Assembly (NCBI RefSeq): GCF_014698995.1
Contig: NZ_JACWZZ010000001.1
Span: 1,508,501 to 1,572,500 of the forward strand
Direction: 5' to 3'
Source of the DNA: Hymenobacter duratus
Lineage (GTDB): Bacteria; Bacteroidota; Bacteroidia; Cytophagales; Hymenobacteraceae
DNA length: 64,000 nucleotides
Shown here: in pieces, positions 32,659 to 40,988 of the stretch
Position numbering within the stretch: the stretch's first letter is position 1
Layout of the letters: every line of letters begins with the position of its first letter
Position numbers and translations under genes: made by a program
The notes under the pieces: generated by a model
What the model was told of the DNA's origin: nothing
Database searches by the model: none
The model's input: the letters and a program-made list of their open reading frames with translations, nothing else

Positions 32659-35586
32659 CTACATGCCACCACCAGGAGGGCCGAAGCCGCCGCCGGGCGC
32701 GCCGAAGCCGCCCCGGCCGCGCCGCTCGGTAGGGGCGTCGTCGGTGGGCAGCGCGTCGCCGCGGCCGGTACCGCCGAAGTTGCGGATGTTGTAGGTGAAC
32801 ATCAGCATCAGGTAGCGCTGCAGAATGTTGCTTTGCACGTCCTCGGTGTAGGCGGCCGTGTTGTTGACCTGAATGTTGTTGTTCTGGCCCAGCAGGTCGA
32901 AGGCGAAAATCTTGACTTCAGCCTGCTGCTTGGCGCCCAGCTTCTTGCCCAGCGAGGCATTCCAGAGTACAAAGTTCTGGTTGAAGCCCGCCGACAGGCC
33001 GCTGTAGAGCTGGTGGTTCACGTCGGATTGCAGCGTCACGCCCTTCACGATAATCCAGGACAGGCGCAGGCTGGTGTTCTGGCGGAAGTACTGGCGGTCT
33101 ACCTGGCCGGGCAGCGTGTTGCGCACATAGTTCTGGTTGGAGCTGGAGGAGAAGGTGAAGTCCAGCTCGGGGCTGATGTTGCTGCTCAGCCCTAGCCCCA
33201 GCCCGAAGCTGGGCGTGCGGCTGTAGTTCAGCTCCTGAAATACCAGGCCCGGCGTCTGCGAGAAGTTGGCGTTGGCGTTCAGATTGAGGTTGGACTTGAT
33301 GAAGCGCAACGGCAAACTGTAGTTCAGGAAGGAGCGCAACGAATACTGCTTATCGAGGTTGATAGGGCGCGTGAGCTGCCCGCCCACCGGAATGGTCACG
33401 CCGCCCACGGTCAGCGGCTCGGTGCCGGCGTAAATGGTGCTGTTGGTGATGTTGTTGTTGGTGTAGGAGCCCCCGATCAAAGCGAAAAAGGAAGTCGACT
33501 TCTCCGGCACCGCCGACGAGTAGCGCAGGAATACGTTGTGACGGTACTCCTGGCGCAGGTCGGGGTTGCCGGTGGTCAGCTGCAGCGGGTTGGCGTTGTT
33601 CACCACTTCCTGCAGCTGGCTGATGCTGGGTGCGCTGGTGTTGGTGCGGTAGTTCAGGCGCAGGTTCTGCTGCTTCGAGAAGTTGTAGCGCACCGTGGCG
33701 TTGGGCAGGAAGTTCAGAAACGACCGTTCGGTGAGCGTGGCGCGCGGAAACTCCTGGTCGGAGCGCAGCTGCGCGTTTTGCACGGCCCCGCCCAGCGTCC
33801 ACTGAAACTCCTTGTTCTGGTAGCGGTAGGTCAGCTCGCCGGCGTTGGTGAGGTAGCGGCTCTCAAACACGCTGCTAAGCGTATCGTTGAGCAGCGAATA
33901 CGCCTGCTCACCGGGCGAGTAGTCGTAGGTGCGCTTGTCCGACTCGTTGGGCGTGTACGACACGCGGTATTCGGCCTGCAGCTGGCTTTTCGGGCTCAGC
34001 GGCTCGGTGTAGTTCAGGTTGCCGGTCCAGGCCCAGCCCTGCTGCGTCAGCTCCGAAAACTGGTTGAGCAACGTGGCCCGGCCGCCCTCGGCCGTCGTTT
34101 CGGAGAGAAGCGTATTGTCGCCGTTCTTGTCGTTGTAGTTGGTATTCAACCCCAGCGAAATGGTGCGGCCGCGCTTGGCAAACCGGTGCCGGTACTGCAG
34201 CTGGTTGCTGGCCGTGATGCCCGTGAGGGCCGAGCGGTAGTCGCTGAGGTTGGCGCCCTGCGTAACGCCCGCCTCGTTGCCGCTGGCCAGAAACGTGCGG
34301 CCTTCCAGCCCGCTGTTGCCGGTGTTGCGCTGCATCGAAAAGGCCGGCCGCCAGATAAGCGAGTTGGCCGAGTCGAACTTGTGCTCCAGCCGCACATTGA
34401 AGCGGTTGTTGAGGTTGCGGCTGGTGTTCAGCGAGTTTTCCGAATAGCGCAGGTCGTCGGTGGAGCCCTGGCGGGCCACGTAGCGCCGCAGCAGGCTGGT
34501 GCTGGCCGTGTTGTTGCTCAGGTTGAAGAAGTAGCTGCCCTGCACGTCGGTTTTGGTGCCCCAGGTGTCGGAGTAGTTTAGGCCCAGCGCATGGGTTTTG
34601 CTGATGCCGCCCTGCTGGCTTACCAGGAAGTTGCCCGCGTTGCCGACATTGCCACCGCCTCCGCCGCCATTGCCGCCCCGGCTACCGCCGCGGCCGCCGC
34701 CGCCCGTCGAGCCCACCACGCCCAGCAGGTCGTCGGAGCCGAAGTTCTGCTGGTTCACGTTGTTGCTCTGCGCCACCACGCTCAGGCGCTGCTTGCCCTT
34801 GAACTGGTTGAGGTTGCCGCTCACCTGGTACCGGTCGTCCTTGGGGCCATAGCCGGCCGCCACCCGCCCAAACTGCCCGTTGCGAAACTGCGGCTTGGTG
34901 ATGATGTTGATGGTTTTCTGCTGGTTGCCGTCGTCGAAGCCCGTAAACTGGCTCTGGTCGGAGGCGCGGTCATACACCTGAATCTTGTCGATAACTTCGG
35001 CCGGCAGGTTTTTGAGCACGGCGTCGGGGTCGTTGCCGAAAAACTCTTTGCCATCCACCAGCACGCGCTGCACCTGCTCGCCCTGGGCCTGCACCTTGCC
35101 TGTGGCAGGGTCAATGGTCACGCCCGGCATTTTAGTGATGAGGTCCTGGGCGTTGGCGTCGGGATTGGTTTTGAACGAGCCGGCGTTGTACTGCGCCGTG
35201 TCGCCCTTCTGCACGGCTGCGGCCGCCTGGCCTACCACTTCCACGCCTTTCAGGGCCACGCCGCCCGCGCTGAGCGGGAGCGTACCCAGCACCACCGACT
35301 GCCCGGCCAGCGTCAGCTGCCGCCGCACCGTCTGGTATCCCAGAAACGAAACCGTCAGCTCGTAGCGTCCGGCGGGCAGGCTACTCACCACAAAGTTGCC
35401 TTCCGCGTCGGCGGCGGCCCCGTTTTTCACCGAGTCGGCCGAGAGGCCCCGCACCAGAATGTTGGCCCCAATCAGCGGGCTCTGGTCAGTACCATCTACT
35501 ATGCGGCCGGTTACGGAGCTGGTTTGGGCGTGGGCCGCCAGCACGGAGCAGAGCAGCAGTAAAAGCACTAGAAAACGTCTTGGCAT
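32659..35586 (-). CDS. TonB-dependent outer membrane receptor with carboxypeptidase-like plug extension
   Basis: 975 residues from the ATG at 35584-35586 (signal peptide MPRRFLVLLLLLCSVLAAHAQ). A carboxypeptidase-regulatory-like beta domain (22-105, VTGRIVDGTDQSPLIGANI), a plug domain (about 115-225, DLITKMPGVTIDPATGKVQ, RVLVDGKEFFG), then an outer-membrane beta-barrel. The family is the TonB-receptor/OMP_b-brl_3 type rather than a classical SusC; no SusD partner is adjacent. Odd features are a Gly/Arg-rich loop at about 305-325 and a Gly-rich C-terminal tail (GGFGAPGGGFGPPGGGM). The substrate is unknown. Confidence 0.92.
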   Translation of the reverse strand: MPRRFLVLLLLLCSVLAAHAQTSSVTGRIVDGTDQSPLIGANILVRGLSADSVKNGAAADAEGNFVVSSLPAGRYELTVSFLGYQTVRRQLTLAGQSVVLGTLPLSAGGVALKGVEVVGQAAAAVQKGDTAQYNAGSFKTNPDANAQDLITKMPGVTIDPATGKVQAQGEQVQRVLVDGKEFFGNDPDAVLKNLPAEVIDKIQVYDRASDQSQFTGFDDGNQQKTINIITKPQFRNGQFGRVAAGYGPKDDRYQVSGNLNQFKGKQRLSVVAQSNNVNQQNFGSDDLLGVVGSTGGGGRGGSRGGNGGGGGGNVGNAGNFLVSQQGGISKTHALGLNYSDTWGTKTDVQGSYFFNLSNNTASTSLLRRYVARQGSTDDLRYSENSLNTSRNLNNRFNVRLEHKFDSANSLIWRPAFSMQRNTGNSGLEGRTFLASGNEAGVTQGANLSDYRSALTGITASNQLQYRHRFAKRGRTISLGLNTNYNDKNGDNTLLSETTAEGGRATLLNQFSELTQQGWAWTGNLNYTEPLSPKSQLQAEYRVSYTPNESDKRTYDYSPGEQAYSLLNDTLSSVFESRYLTNAGELTYRYQNKEFQWTLGGAVQNAQLRSDQEFPRATLTERSFLNFLPNATVRYNFSKQQNLRLNYRTNTSAPSISQLQEVVNNANPLQLTTGNPDLRQEYRHNVFLRYSSAVPEKSTSFFALIGGSYTNNNITNSTIYAGTEPLTVGGVTIPVGGQLTRPINLDKQYSLRSFLNYSLPLRFIKSNLNLNANANFSQTPGLVFQELNYSRTPSFGLGLGLSSNISPELDFTFSSSSNQNYVRNTLPGQVDRQYFRQNTSLRLSWIIVKGVTLQSDVNHQLYSGLSAGFNQNFVLWNASLGKKLGAKQQAEVKIFAFDLLGQNNNIQVNNTAAYTEDVQSNILQRYLMLMFTYNIRNFGGTGRGDALPTDDAPTERRGRGGFGAPGGGFGPPGGGM

Positions 35587-35669
35587 CGGGCAAGGGAATA
35601 GGTCACTCACGGCAATAGACGCAAATGCGCCCCGGACGTTTAGTTCGCCAGCAAAAAAGGCGGCGGCGG

Positions 35670-36308
35670 CTAGAGCTTGCGCACCAGCAACAGCCCGTCC
35701 CGCAGAGGCAGAAATACGTTTTCCACCCGCGGGTCGGCCTGCACTTTGTCGTTGAAGGCCCGGACGGCGTGCGTGTCTTTGTCGGAGGGTTTCACGGGGT
35801 AGGAATCCACCACTTTACCGCCCCAAAGTACATTGTCGATGAGCACGAACCCTCCTGTACGCACCTGCGGCAGCACCAGCTCGTAGTAGGTGTCGTTGTT
35901 GATTTTGTCGGCATCAATGAACACCAAATCCCACGTCTCAGCCAGCGTAGGCACAATGCCCGCCGCCGCCCCGATGTGCAGGTGCAACCGCCCCGCCAGC
36001 CCCGCCTCGGTCACGTAGCGCCGGATGCGGCTTTCCAGCTCCGGGTTGAACTCAATGGTATGCAGCTCGCCGCCATCGGCCAGCCCTTCGGCCAGGCACA
36101 GCGCCGCGTAGCCCGTGAACGTGCCCAGCTCCAGCACCCGCCGCGGCCTGATCATGTGGCTGAGCATGCTCAGCAGCCGGCCCTGCGCGTGCCCGCTCAG
36201 CATGCGCGGCATCAGCGTCTGCACGTGGGTTTCGCGGTTGAGGCGCGCCAGCAGCGGCGGCTCGGGAGTAGTGTGTTGGTCGGCGTAGCGGAAAAAGTCT
36301 TCGGGCAT
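35670..36308 (-). CDS. SAM-dependent O-methyltransferase (caffeoyl-CoA OMT type)
   Basis: 212 residues. Motif I is VLELGTFTGYAALCLAEGL; the metal and SAM site is FIDADKINNDTYYE; IDNVLWGGKV follows, all typical of methyltransferase family 3. These enzymes methylate catechol-type hydroxyls with a divalent cation; the bacterial substrate is usually unknown. The gene follows the SRA-domain gene by 26 bases on the same strand. An exact TAnnTTTG box (36320-36313 leftward) sits only five bases before its ATG and could give a leaderless transcript. Confidence 0.93.
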   Translation of the reverse strand: MPEDFFRYADQHTTPEPPLLARLNRETHVQTLMPRMLSGHAQGRLLSMLSHMIRPRRVLELGTFTGYAALCLAEGLADGGELHTIEFNPELESRIRRYVTEAGLAGRLHLHIGAAAGIVPTLAETWDLVFIDADKINNDTYYELVLPQVRTGGFVLIDNVLWGGKVVDSYPVKPSDKDTHAVRAFNDKVQADPRVENVFLPLRDGLLLVRKL

Positions 36309-36334
36309 AGCGCAAAGGTAGCCTCAGCCCTGCG

Positions 36335-36775
36335 TTATACTACGGGCACCAACCGGAACAGAAATACCTGAAACCCGGCCACGCCACGTGTGTATTCGTG
36401 GCTCACGACTCGGTAGAGACCTTCATAGCGGAAAACCTCGTTACCATCTTGCTCTACGCGCTGAAACACCCGAACGGGACGGCCCGTTTCTTGGCTGCGC
36501 CGTAGGGCAAGGTTGCGTCCGGTCATTTCCTGATGTGTAGTTTGGCGGCCAGTTTTAGGGTCACGGCCGCCGCTGCCGGAGTAGATAATGTCGTCTTCTC
36601 CGAACAGGTCGTCTTCATATGCGCCCGCCAACACAATTGAGTCAGCGCCCTCTGCTTGGCTGCCACTCACACCTGCCCGCCGCGGCCGGTGCAATCTGCG
36701 CAGGCTCAACTCTAGCCGGTTGGCAAATATGTCGCCCGGGCGGTAAGTACCAACGTGACCGAAGATGCGCAGCAA
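36335..36775 (-). CDS. Stand-alone SRA/YDG-domain protein (modified-cytosine reader)
   Basis: 146 residues, starting at TTG (36775-36773); an in-frame TAA five codons upstream and the domain's position at residue 5 exclude an earlier or much later start. The whole protein is one YDG/SRA domain: FGHVGTYRPGDIFANRLEL, HRPRRAGVSGS, GADSIVLAGAYEDD, YSGSGGRD, and the RPVRVFQ and YRYEG-like YEGLYRVV strands. SRA domains flip out and read 5-methyl- or hydroxymethyl-cytosine; in bacteria they are usually fused to HNH or PD-(D/E)XK nucleases in modification-dependent restriction. Here no nuclease is fused or adjacent. The next gene encodes an O-methyltransferase. Confidence 0.85.
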   Translation of the reverse strand: MLRIFGHVGTYRPGDIFANRLELSLRRLHRPRRAGVSGSQAEGADSIVLAGAYEDDLFGEDDIIYSGSGGRDPKTGRQTTHQEMTGRNLALRRSQETGRPVRVFQRVEQDGNEVFRYEGLYRVVSHEYTRGVAGFQVFLFRLVPVV

Positions 36776-36810
36776 GTAGAATGGAATTTAGGGCATGAGA
36801 CGAAACAAAG

Positions 36811-36914
36811 CTGTCATCCTGAGCGGAGCGAAGGACCTCATTACGCCGGATCGAGTCGTTGCAACGATGGTCGTTCCGGCGTAATGAGGTCCTTCGCTCC
36901 GCTCAGGATGACAG
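36811..36914. repeat. Palindromic intergenic repeat, copy C
   Basis: 40-bp perfect arms (36811-36850 with 36875-36914), beginning CTGTCATCCTGAGCGGAGCG, with an inner 12-base palindrome at 36856-36867. Lies between the SRA gene and the M16 peptidase gene. Confidence 0.93.
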
Positions 36915-36938
36915 ATCTATCTGCAATACGCTGAAAGA

Positions 36939-38171
36939 CTACTCCGGCACGTACTGCAGCACGCTCAGGTTGTCTTCGCGCAGGATGTCGTTGGCCAGCT
37001 CCAGCAGCTCCGACGACGTGACGGCGCGCACCCGCTCAAAGATTTCGTTGATGGTTTCCACGCGGCCGATGTCGAGGGTGCTTTTGGCCAGCAGCTGCAT
37101 CATGCCGCTGTTGCTTTCCTCCGACATGGCCATCTGGCCCATCAGCTGCTCCTTCACGGTGTGCAGCTGGGTGGTGCCCAGGGCCTGCTCGCGCAACTTC
37201 TTCAGCTCCTTTTGCACCAGCGAAATAGTACGGTTCACCTGCTTCTTCTCGGTACCGAAGTAGATGCCGAACAGCCCCGTGTCGGTGTAGGGCGAGTAGG
37301 TGGCATCAATGGTATAGACGAGGCCATACTTCTCGCGCACGGCCAGGTTGAGGCGCGAGTTCATGCCGGGGCCACCGAGCAGGTTGCTGAGCATGAAAAA
37401 TGGAATCCGGCGCGGGTCCTCAATGGCGTAGGCCGGCCCCCCAATCAGGCAGTGGGCCTGCGTGATGGGCTTGCGCTCCAGCTGCTCCACGCGCCGGTAG
37501 CCGCCGAACGAGGTGCGGGGCCGCGCGCCCAGCCTGGCCGGCAGCGGCGCCAGAAACTTGTCGGCCAGCCGCTTCACTTCCTTAAAGGGCAGGTTGCTGA
37601 CAGAGCTGAACACGAGCCGGTCGGTGCGCACATTCTCCTGCAGAAACTGCCGGAAATCGGCCTGCTGAAAGCCACTGACACTTTCCCGCGTACCCAGAAT
37701 GTTGTGGCCCAGCGCGTGGTTGGTGAAGATAACGCCGTCGAAATCGTCGATGATGGCGTCTTCGGGCGCATCCTGGTACATGCTCATCTCCTCCAGAATT
37801 ACGCCGCGCTCCTTCTCAATTTCCTTTTCCGGAAAGATGGAGTTAAACGTCAGGTCAGTCAGCAGCTCGAAGGCGCGCTCGAAGTGGGTGCTGAGCAGCG
37901 ATGCGTAGAAGCAGATTTTCTCCTTGGTGGTGTAGGCGTTCAGCTCGCCGCCCACCGTTTCGAGGCGGTTGAGGATGTGGAAGCTCTTGCGCTTCTCGGT
38001 GCCTTTGAAGGCCATATGCTCCCAGAAGTGCGCCAAGCCCTGCTGGGCCGGCTTTTCATCGCGCGAGCCAATGTCGAGCAGGAAGCCGCAATGCGCGATT
38101 TTGGTGTGCAGAACTTGTTTATGCAGAACCCGGATGCCGTTGGGCAGCTCGTACAGGTCGTATTCGGACAT
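36939..38171 (-). CDS. M16 family zinc peptidase
   Basis: 410 residues, no signal peptide. The inverted zinc motif HxxEH is H48-F-W-E51-H52 in GLAHFWEHMAFKGT, and the third ligand region ERGVILEEMSMYQD lies near 118-131. The C-terminal half is the inactive M16_C-type domain (LLGGPGMNSRLNLAVREKYGLVY). It is a cytosolic pitrilysin/PqqL-type peptidase of processing or degradative role. Normal length for the one-chain, two-domain type. A TACCTTTG box (38257-38250 leftward) may be its -7 element. Confidence 0.94.
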   Translation of the reverse strand: MSEYDLYELPNGIRVLHKQVLHTKIAHCGFLLDIGSRDEKPAQQGLAHFWEHMAFKGTEKRKSFHILNRLETVGGELNAYTTKEKICFYASLLSTHFERAFELLTDLTFNSIFPEKEIEKERGVILEEMSMYQDAPEDAIIDDFDGVIFTNHALGHNILGTRESVSGFQQADFRQFLQENVRTDRLVFSSVSNLPFKEVKRLADKFLAPLPARLGARPRTSFGGYRRVEQLERKPITQAHCLIGGPAYAIEDPRRIPFFMLSNLLGGPGMNSRLNLAVREKYGLVYTIDATYSPYTDTGLFGIYFGTEKKQVNRTISLVQKELKKLREQALGTTQLHTVKEQLMGQMAMSEESNSGMMQLLAKSTLDIGRVETINEIFERVRAVTSSELLELANDILREDNLSVLQYVPE

Positions 38172-38284
38172 TTTATAGAGTCTTGGAGTCGTAGGAGCCT
38201 GAGCAGTAGCAGCCCGGCCCTGTATAACCGCGCGCAGGCACGGCAGGTTGCAAAGGTACGACAGACGGGGTGGCGGAGTGCACA

Positions 38285-38400
38285 GAACGTCATTCCGAGC
38301 GAAGCCGAGGAATCTCGCATGCTGACGTTGTGGTGCTACTTATTTACCACACTCGCGAGATTCCTCGACTGCGGCTGCGCCTTCGCTCGGAATGACGTTC
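38285..38400. repeat. Palindromic intergenic repeat, copy D
   Basis: Outer arms 38285-38304 and 38381-38400 (GAACGTCATTCCGAGCGAAG) pair perfectly. Inner arms 38306-38318 and 38355-38367 also pair, with a 13-base asymmetric insertion in the right arm. Confidence 0.9.
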
Positions 38401-38405
38401 TTTTT

Positions 38406-38465
38406 ACCTGTCACCTGTCACCTGTCACCTGTCACCTGTCACCTGTCACCTGTCACCTGTCACCT
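38406..38465. repeat. Heptamer tandem repeat (TCACCTG), about 8.5 copies
   Basis: Sixty bases of exact seven-base units end just before the stop codon of the GT9 gene at 38472. No larger spacer-repeat structure, so it is not a CRISPR array. Confidence 0.95.
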
Positions 38466-38471
38466 CATCAC

Positions 38472-39509
38472 TCACCCACCCGCCAGCTCCGCTTCCGCCA
38501 GCACGGCCAGCAACTGCTGGGTTTCGATGCCGTGGGCGCAGAGGAAGTGGCCCAGCGGGCATTTGGCGTAGCCGTGCAGGCCGCAGGGCCGGCATTCCAG
38601 GTCACCCTTTATTTCGACTACCCGCGAAAACGGACTCAGCGGCCCGAACCCAAAATACGGCACCGTGGAACAGTACACCGCGCAGGTAGGCGCCCCCACG
38701 GCCGAGCACAGGTGCATAGGGGCCGAGTCGTTGACGTAGTTGAGCACCGCGCCGCGCATCAGGGCGGCGGAGGCCAGCAGCGAGAGTTTACCGGCCAGGT
38801 TCACGAGGCCCGGCCGGCCGGCGTCCTGTGCCAGTAATTCGCAGGCCGCTACGTCGGGCGGGCCGCCCAACAGGTATACCGCGTAGTGCGCGGGCAGTGC
38901 CGCCAGCAGCTTCAGCCACTGCTCCTGCGGAAACTGCTTGGTAAACCACACCGAAGTAGGCGCAATGCACAGGTAAGGCCCGGCTGCGGCGTAGGGCGCC
39001 ACGGCGGCTTCATCCTGAGCAGAAGGGTAGAGGCGGGGCGGCGTGATGGTGCTGCCGGTAGCCGGCCCCAGTAGGTGCAGGTTGCGCGACACCTCGTGCA
39101 CGCCTGGCCCGATGACGTGCGGTACCACCTGTGTAAACCACCTGGAAAACGGGTTTTTATCGAACCCGACCCGCTCCCGCGCCTCAGAAAAAGCCGTCAG
39201 AAAGCCGGTGGAGGCGAAGCGCTGCAGCGTAATCACCCGGTCGTAGCGAGTCTTTCTGATCTGCTGGAGCAGGCGCCACAGGCCGCGGTACTTGTCTTTT
39301 TTCTTGTCCCAGACCAGCACGCTGCGCACGTGTGGGTGGCCCTGCAGCAGCCCCTCATTGCCCCGGCGCACCAGAAAATCCACGGGTATGTCCGGCTCGG
39401 TGCGTTGCAGATGCTCCAGCAGCGCCGTTGCCAGAATAACGTCGCCAATGAATGCCGTTTGAATAAGAAGAATGGGGCGGGGTGGGGCAGAAGGAGTGCC
39501 AGCGGGCAT
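38472..39509 (-). CDS. Glycosyltransferase family 9 (heptosyltransferase-like)
   Basis: 345 residues. ILLIQTAFIGDVILATAL at the start is the GT9 signature, APTSVWFTKQFPQEQW is the nucleotide-sugar site region, LLGGPPD follows, and NDSAPMHLCSAVGAPT is typical near the C-terminus. It likely adds heptose or a related sugar to lipopolysaccharide core at the inner membrane face. Near the C-terminus is a C-x2-C-x7-C-x6-C cluster (CRPCGLHGYAKCPLGHFLC) shared exactly in spacing with the GT9 at 51581. The TATCTTTG box at 39573-39566 (leftward) may be its -7 element. Confidence 0.92.
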   Translation of the reverse strand: MPAGTPSAPPRPILLIQTAFIGDVILATALLEHLQRTEPDIPVDFLVRRGNEGLLQGHPHVRSVLVWDKKKDKYRGLWRLLQQIRKTRYDRVITLQRFASTGFLTAFSEARERVGFDKNPFSRWFTQVVPHVIGPGVHEVSRNLHLLGPATGSTITPPRLYPSAQDEAAVAPYAAAGPYLCIAPTSVWFTKQFPQEQWLKLLAALPAHYAVYLLGGPPDVAACELLAQDAGRPGLVNLAGKLSLLASAALMRGAVLNYVNDSAPMHLCSAVGAPTCAVYCSTVPYFGFGPLSPFSRVVEIKGDLECRPCGLHGYAKCPLGHFLCAHGIETQQLLAVLAEAELAGG

Positions 39510-39740
39510 AGCAGAACGAGGAATAGAAACGATAAAGAGGCCTTTTGTGGTAGAAAACAGGAGCGCAAAGATACCGGCTGGGAGCCAGGGCCGGCTGCCT
39601 GGTTCGGCGCCGAAGCAACTGGTTCGGCGTCGAAGCTAACGGAAAATCCTATGCGGAGCCAGTAGCTCCGGCCGCTTTCCACTGGTGACGAATCTTGATA
39701 TATTGCCCGCACATCCTACGCGCTATTTCTTCTGTATTCT

Positions 39741-40895
39741 ATGGCCGACAGCCCCACCGACTCGTCTGTTCCTACGCCACCGCCACCTGGCCCGCCCTCC
39801 GAAGAGCAGGTGCTGGCCGACCCGCGCCTGCGTCCCCTGCTGGAAGCCTACCAACCGCTGCATCACGACCTGTTTCTGAAAACCTACGCCCGTGAGCTGC
39901 GCGACCTGCACCAGAACGGCCCCACCTACGAATCAAACCTGGAATACCTGCTGCACCAGCACGACAAAGCTGCCTATCAGTACATGTGGATGATTCAGCA
40001 CCAGAAGCTTTTTGACTTGGAGTGCCAGTGGCGGGCTGAGCAGGTGGAGGTGCCTGGAGCGCAGCTCACCGCCAATTTTGAGGACTGGCACGAGTACATC
40101 GAGGAGTGCCCGGTGCTGCCGCCCATCAGCCCCGACGAGCTAGACCTGTTCGATGCCTTCCTGGCCCAGCTCACCGATTCGGGAGACCTGGAGACGGGCA
40201 ATCCCAGCCGTACGTACTGGCTGCACCGGCGCTACCCGGACCTCTACCACAATAGCGACGACGACGAGGACGAGGAGGAAATGTTTACGCCCTGGACGGA
40301 ATTCTGGGATGTGTACCGTGGCACCGGCTACCTGCGCCAGCTGCCCGATGTGCGGGGCACGAAAGAGGAACGCTACCTGGACGCTGTCCATGACGAAAAC
40401 CACCGTCAGCGGCCTGCCGCGCCTGCCGTGGAGGCCGTGCCTGACCCACGCCCGCACGTGCCTACCTGGGGCGACGACTACGACGACCTGGTACGCGAGC
40501 TGCTGCGCCGGTTTGAGGTCCCGGCCCTGCTGCGGCAGTTTGAAACCAAGCGGCAGCTCGAAGCCTACGACGCTTCTGACGACCGCACCGATTTGCCACT
40601 GGCCCTGGAGCGCCTGCAAAACGCCGGCCCCGTGCTGGTGCCGATAGAAGCTCACGCCGACTGGCGGCAGGCTGTTATTGCGGCCAGCCACCGACACTAC
40701 CTCAGCCAGCTGCGGGCGGCGTTGCCCCGCGTCTACGAAGACTACTGCCAGCGCGAGGCCCTGGGCATCCGCCAGGCTCCGCCCCGCGAAACCCGCTGGC
40801 GCCAGCGGGAGCGGGACACGCATTTTCAGCGTGTCGCCGAGCTAATCCGGAAAGGCCGCCGCCTGCTGCACGAGCCCGACGACCTGAATTTCTGA
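39741..40895 (+). CDS. Hypothetical acidic soluble protein, unknown function
   Basis: 384 residues without signal peptide or membrane segment. A Pro-rich N-terminus (1-22) precedes a mainly helical chain rich in Trp, Tyr, Asp and Glu. There is an acidic run at about 171-180 (NSDDDEDEEE), a Pro-rich break near 222-245 and a basic C-terminal helix (RWRQRERD, RKGRRLL). Codon use is like the neighbours, so it looks native. No motif or family recognised. Transcribed alone, 94 bases before the aminopeptidase P gene, possibly with it. Confidence 0.75.
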   Translation: MADSPTDSSVPTPPPPGPPSEEQVLADPRLRPLLEAYQPLHHDLFLKTYARELRDLHQNGPTYESNLEYLLHQHDKAAYQYMWMIQHQKLFDLECQWRAEQVEVPGAQLTANFEDWHEYIEECPVLPPISPDELDLFDAFLAQLTDSGDLETGNPSRTYWLHRRYPDLYHNSDDDEDEEEMFTPWTEFWDVYRGTGYLRQLPDVRGTKEERYLDAVHDENHRQRPAAPAVEAVPDPRPHVPTWGDDYDDLVRELLRRFEVPALLRQFETKRQLEAYDASDDRTDLPLALERLQNAGPVLVPIEAHADWRQAVIAASHRHYLSQLRAALPRVYEDYCQREALGIRQAPPRETRWRQRERDTHFQRVAELIRKGRRLLHEPDDLNF

Positions 40896-40988
40896 GCCGG
40901 TGCCTGGCAGTGGCACTCCGAGCATTCCTATAACTTGCAGCCGCCACCTGATTAGTGTGTCCCTGAACTTTCACTAAGTCCCGCTCCT

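Noticed and set aside
36859..37263. Plus-strand frame starting in the palindromic repeat
   Set aside because: It is antisense to the C-terminus of the M16 gene and has a Ser/Leu-rich antisense-like composition.
38406..38465. CRISPR-like array
   Set aside because: Units are seven bases without spacers; no cas genes nearby.
37161..38837. 558-codon plus-strand frame across the M16 gene, the palindromic repeat and the heptamer array
   Set aside because: It crosses intergenic repeats and two real genes on the other strand; the heptamer part simply encodes repeated short peptides.
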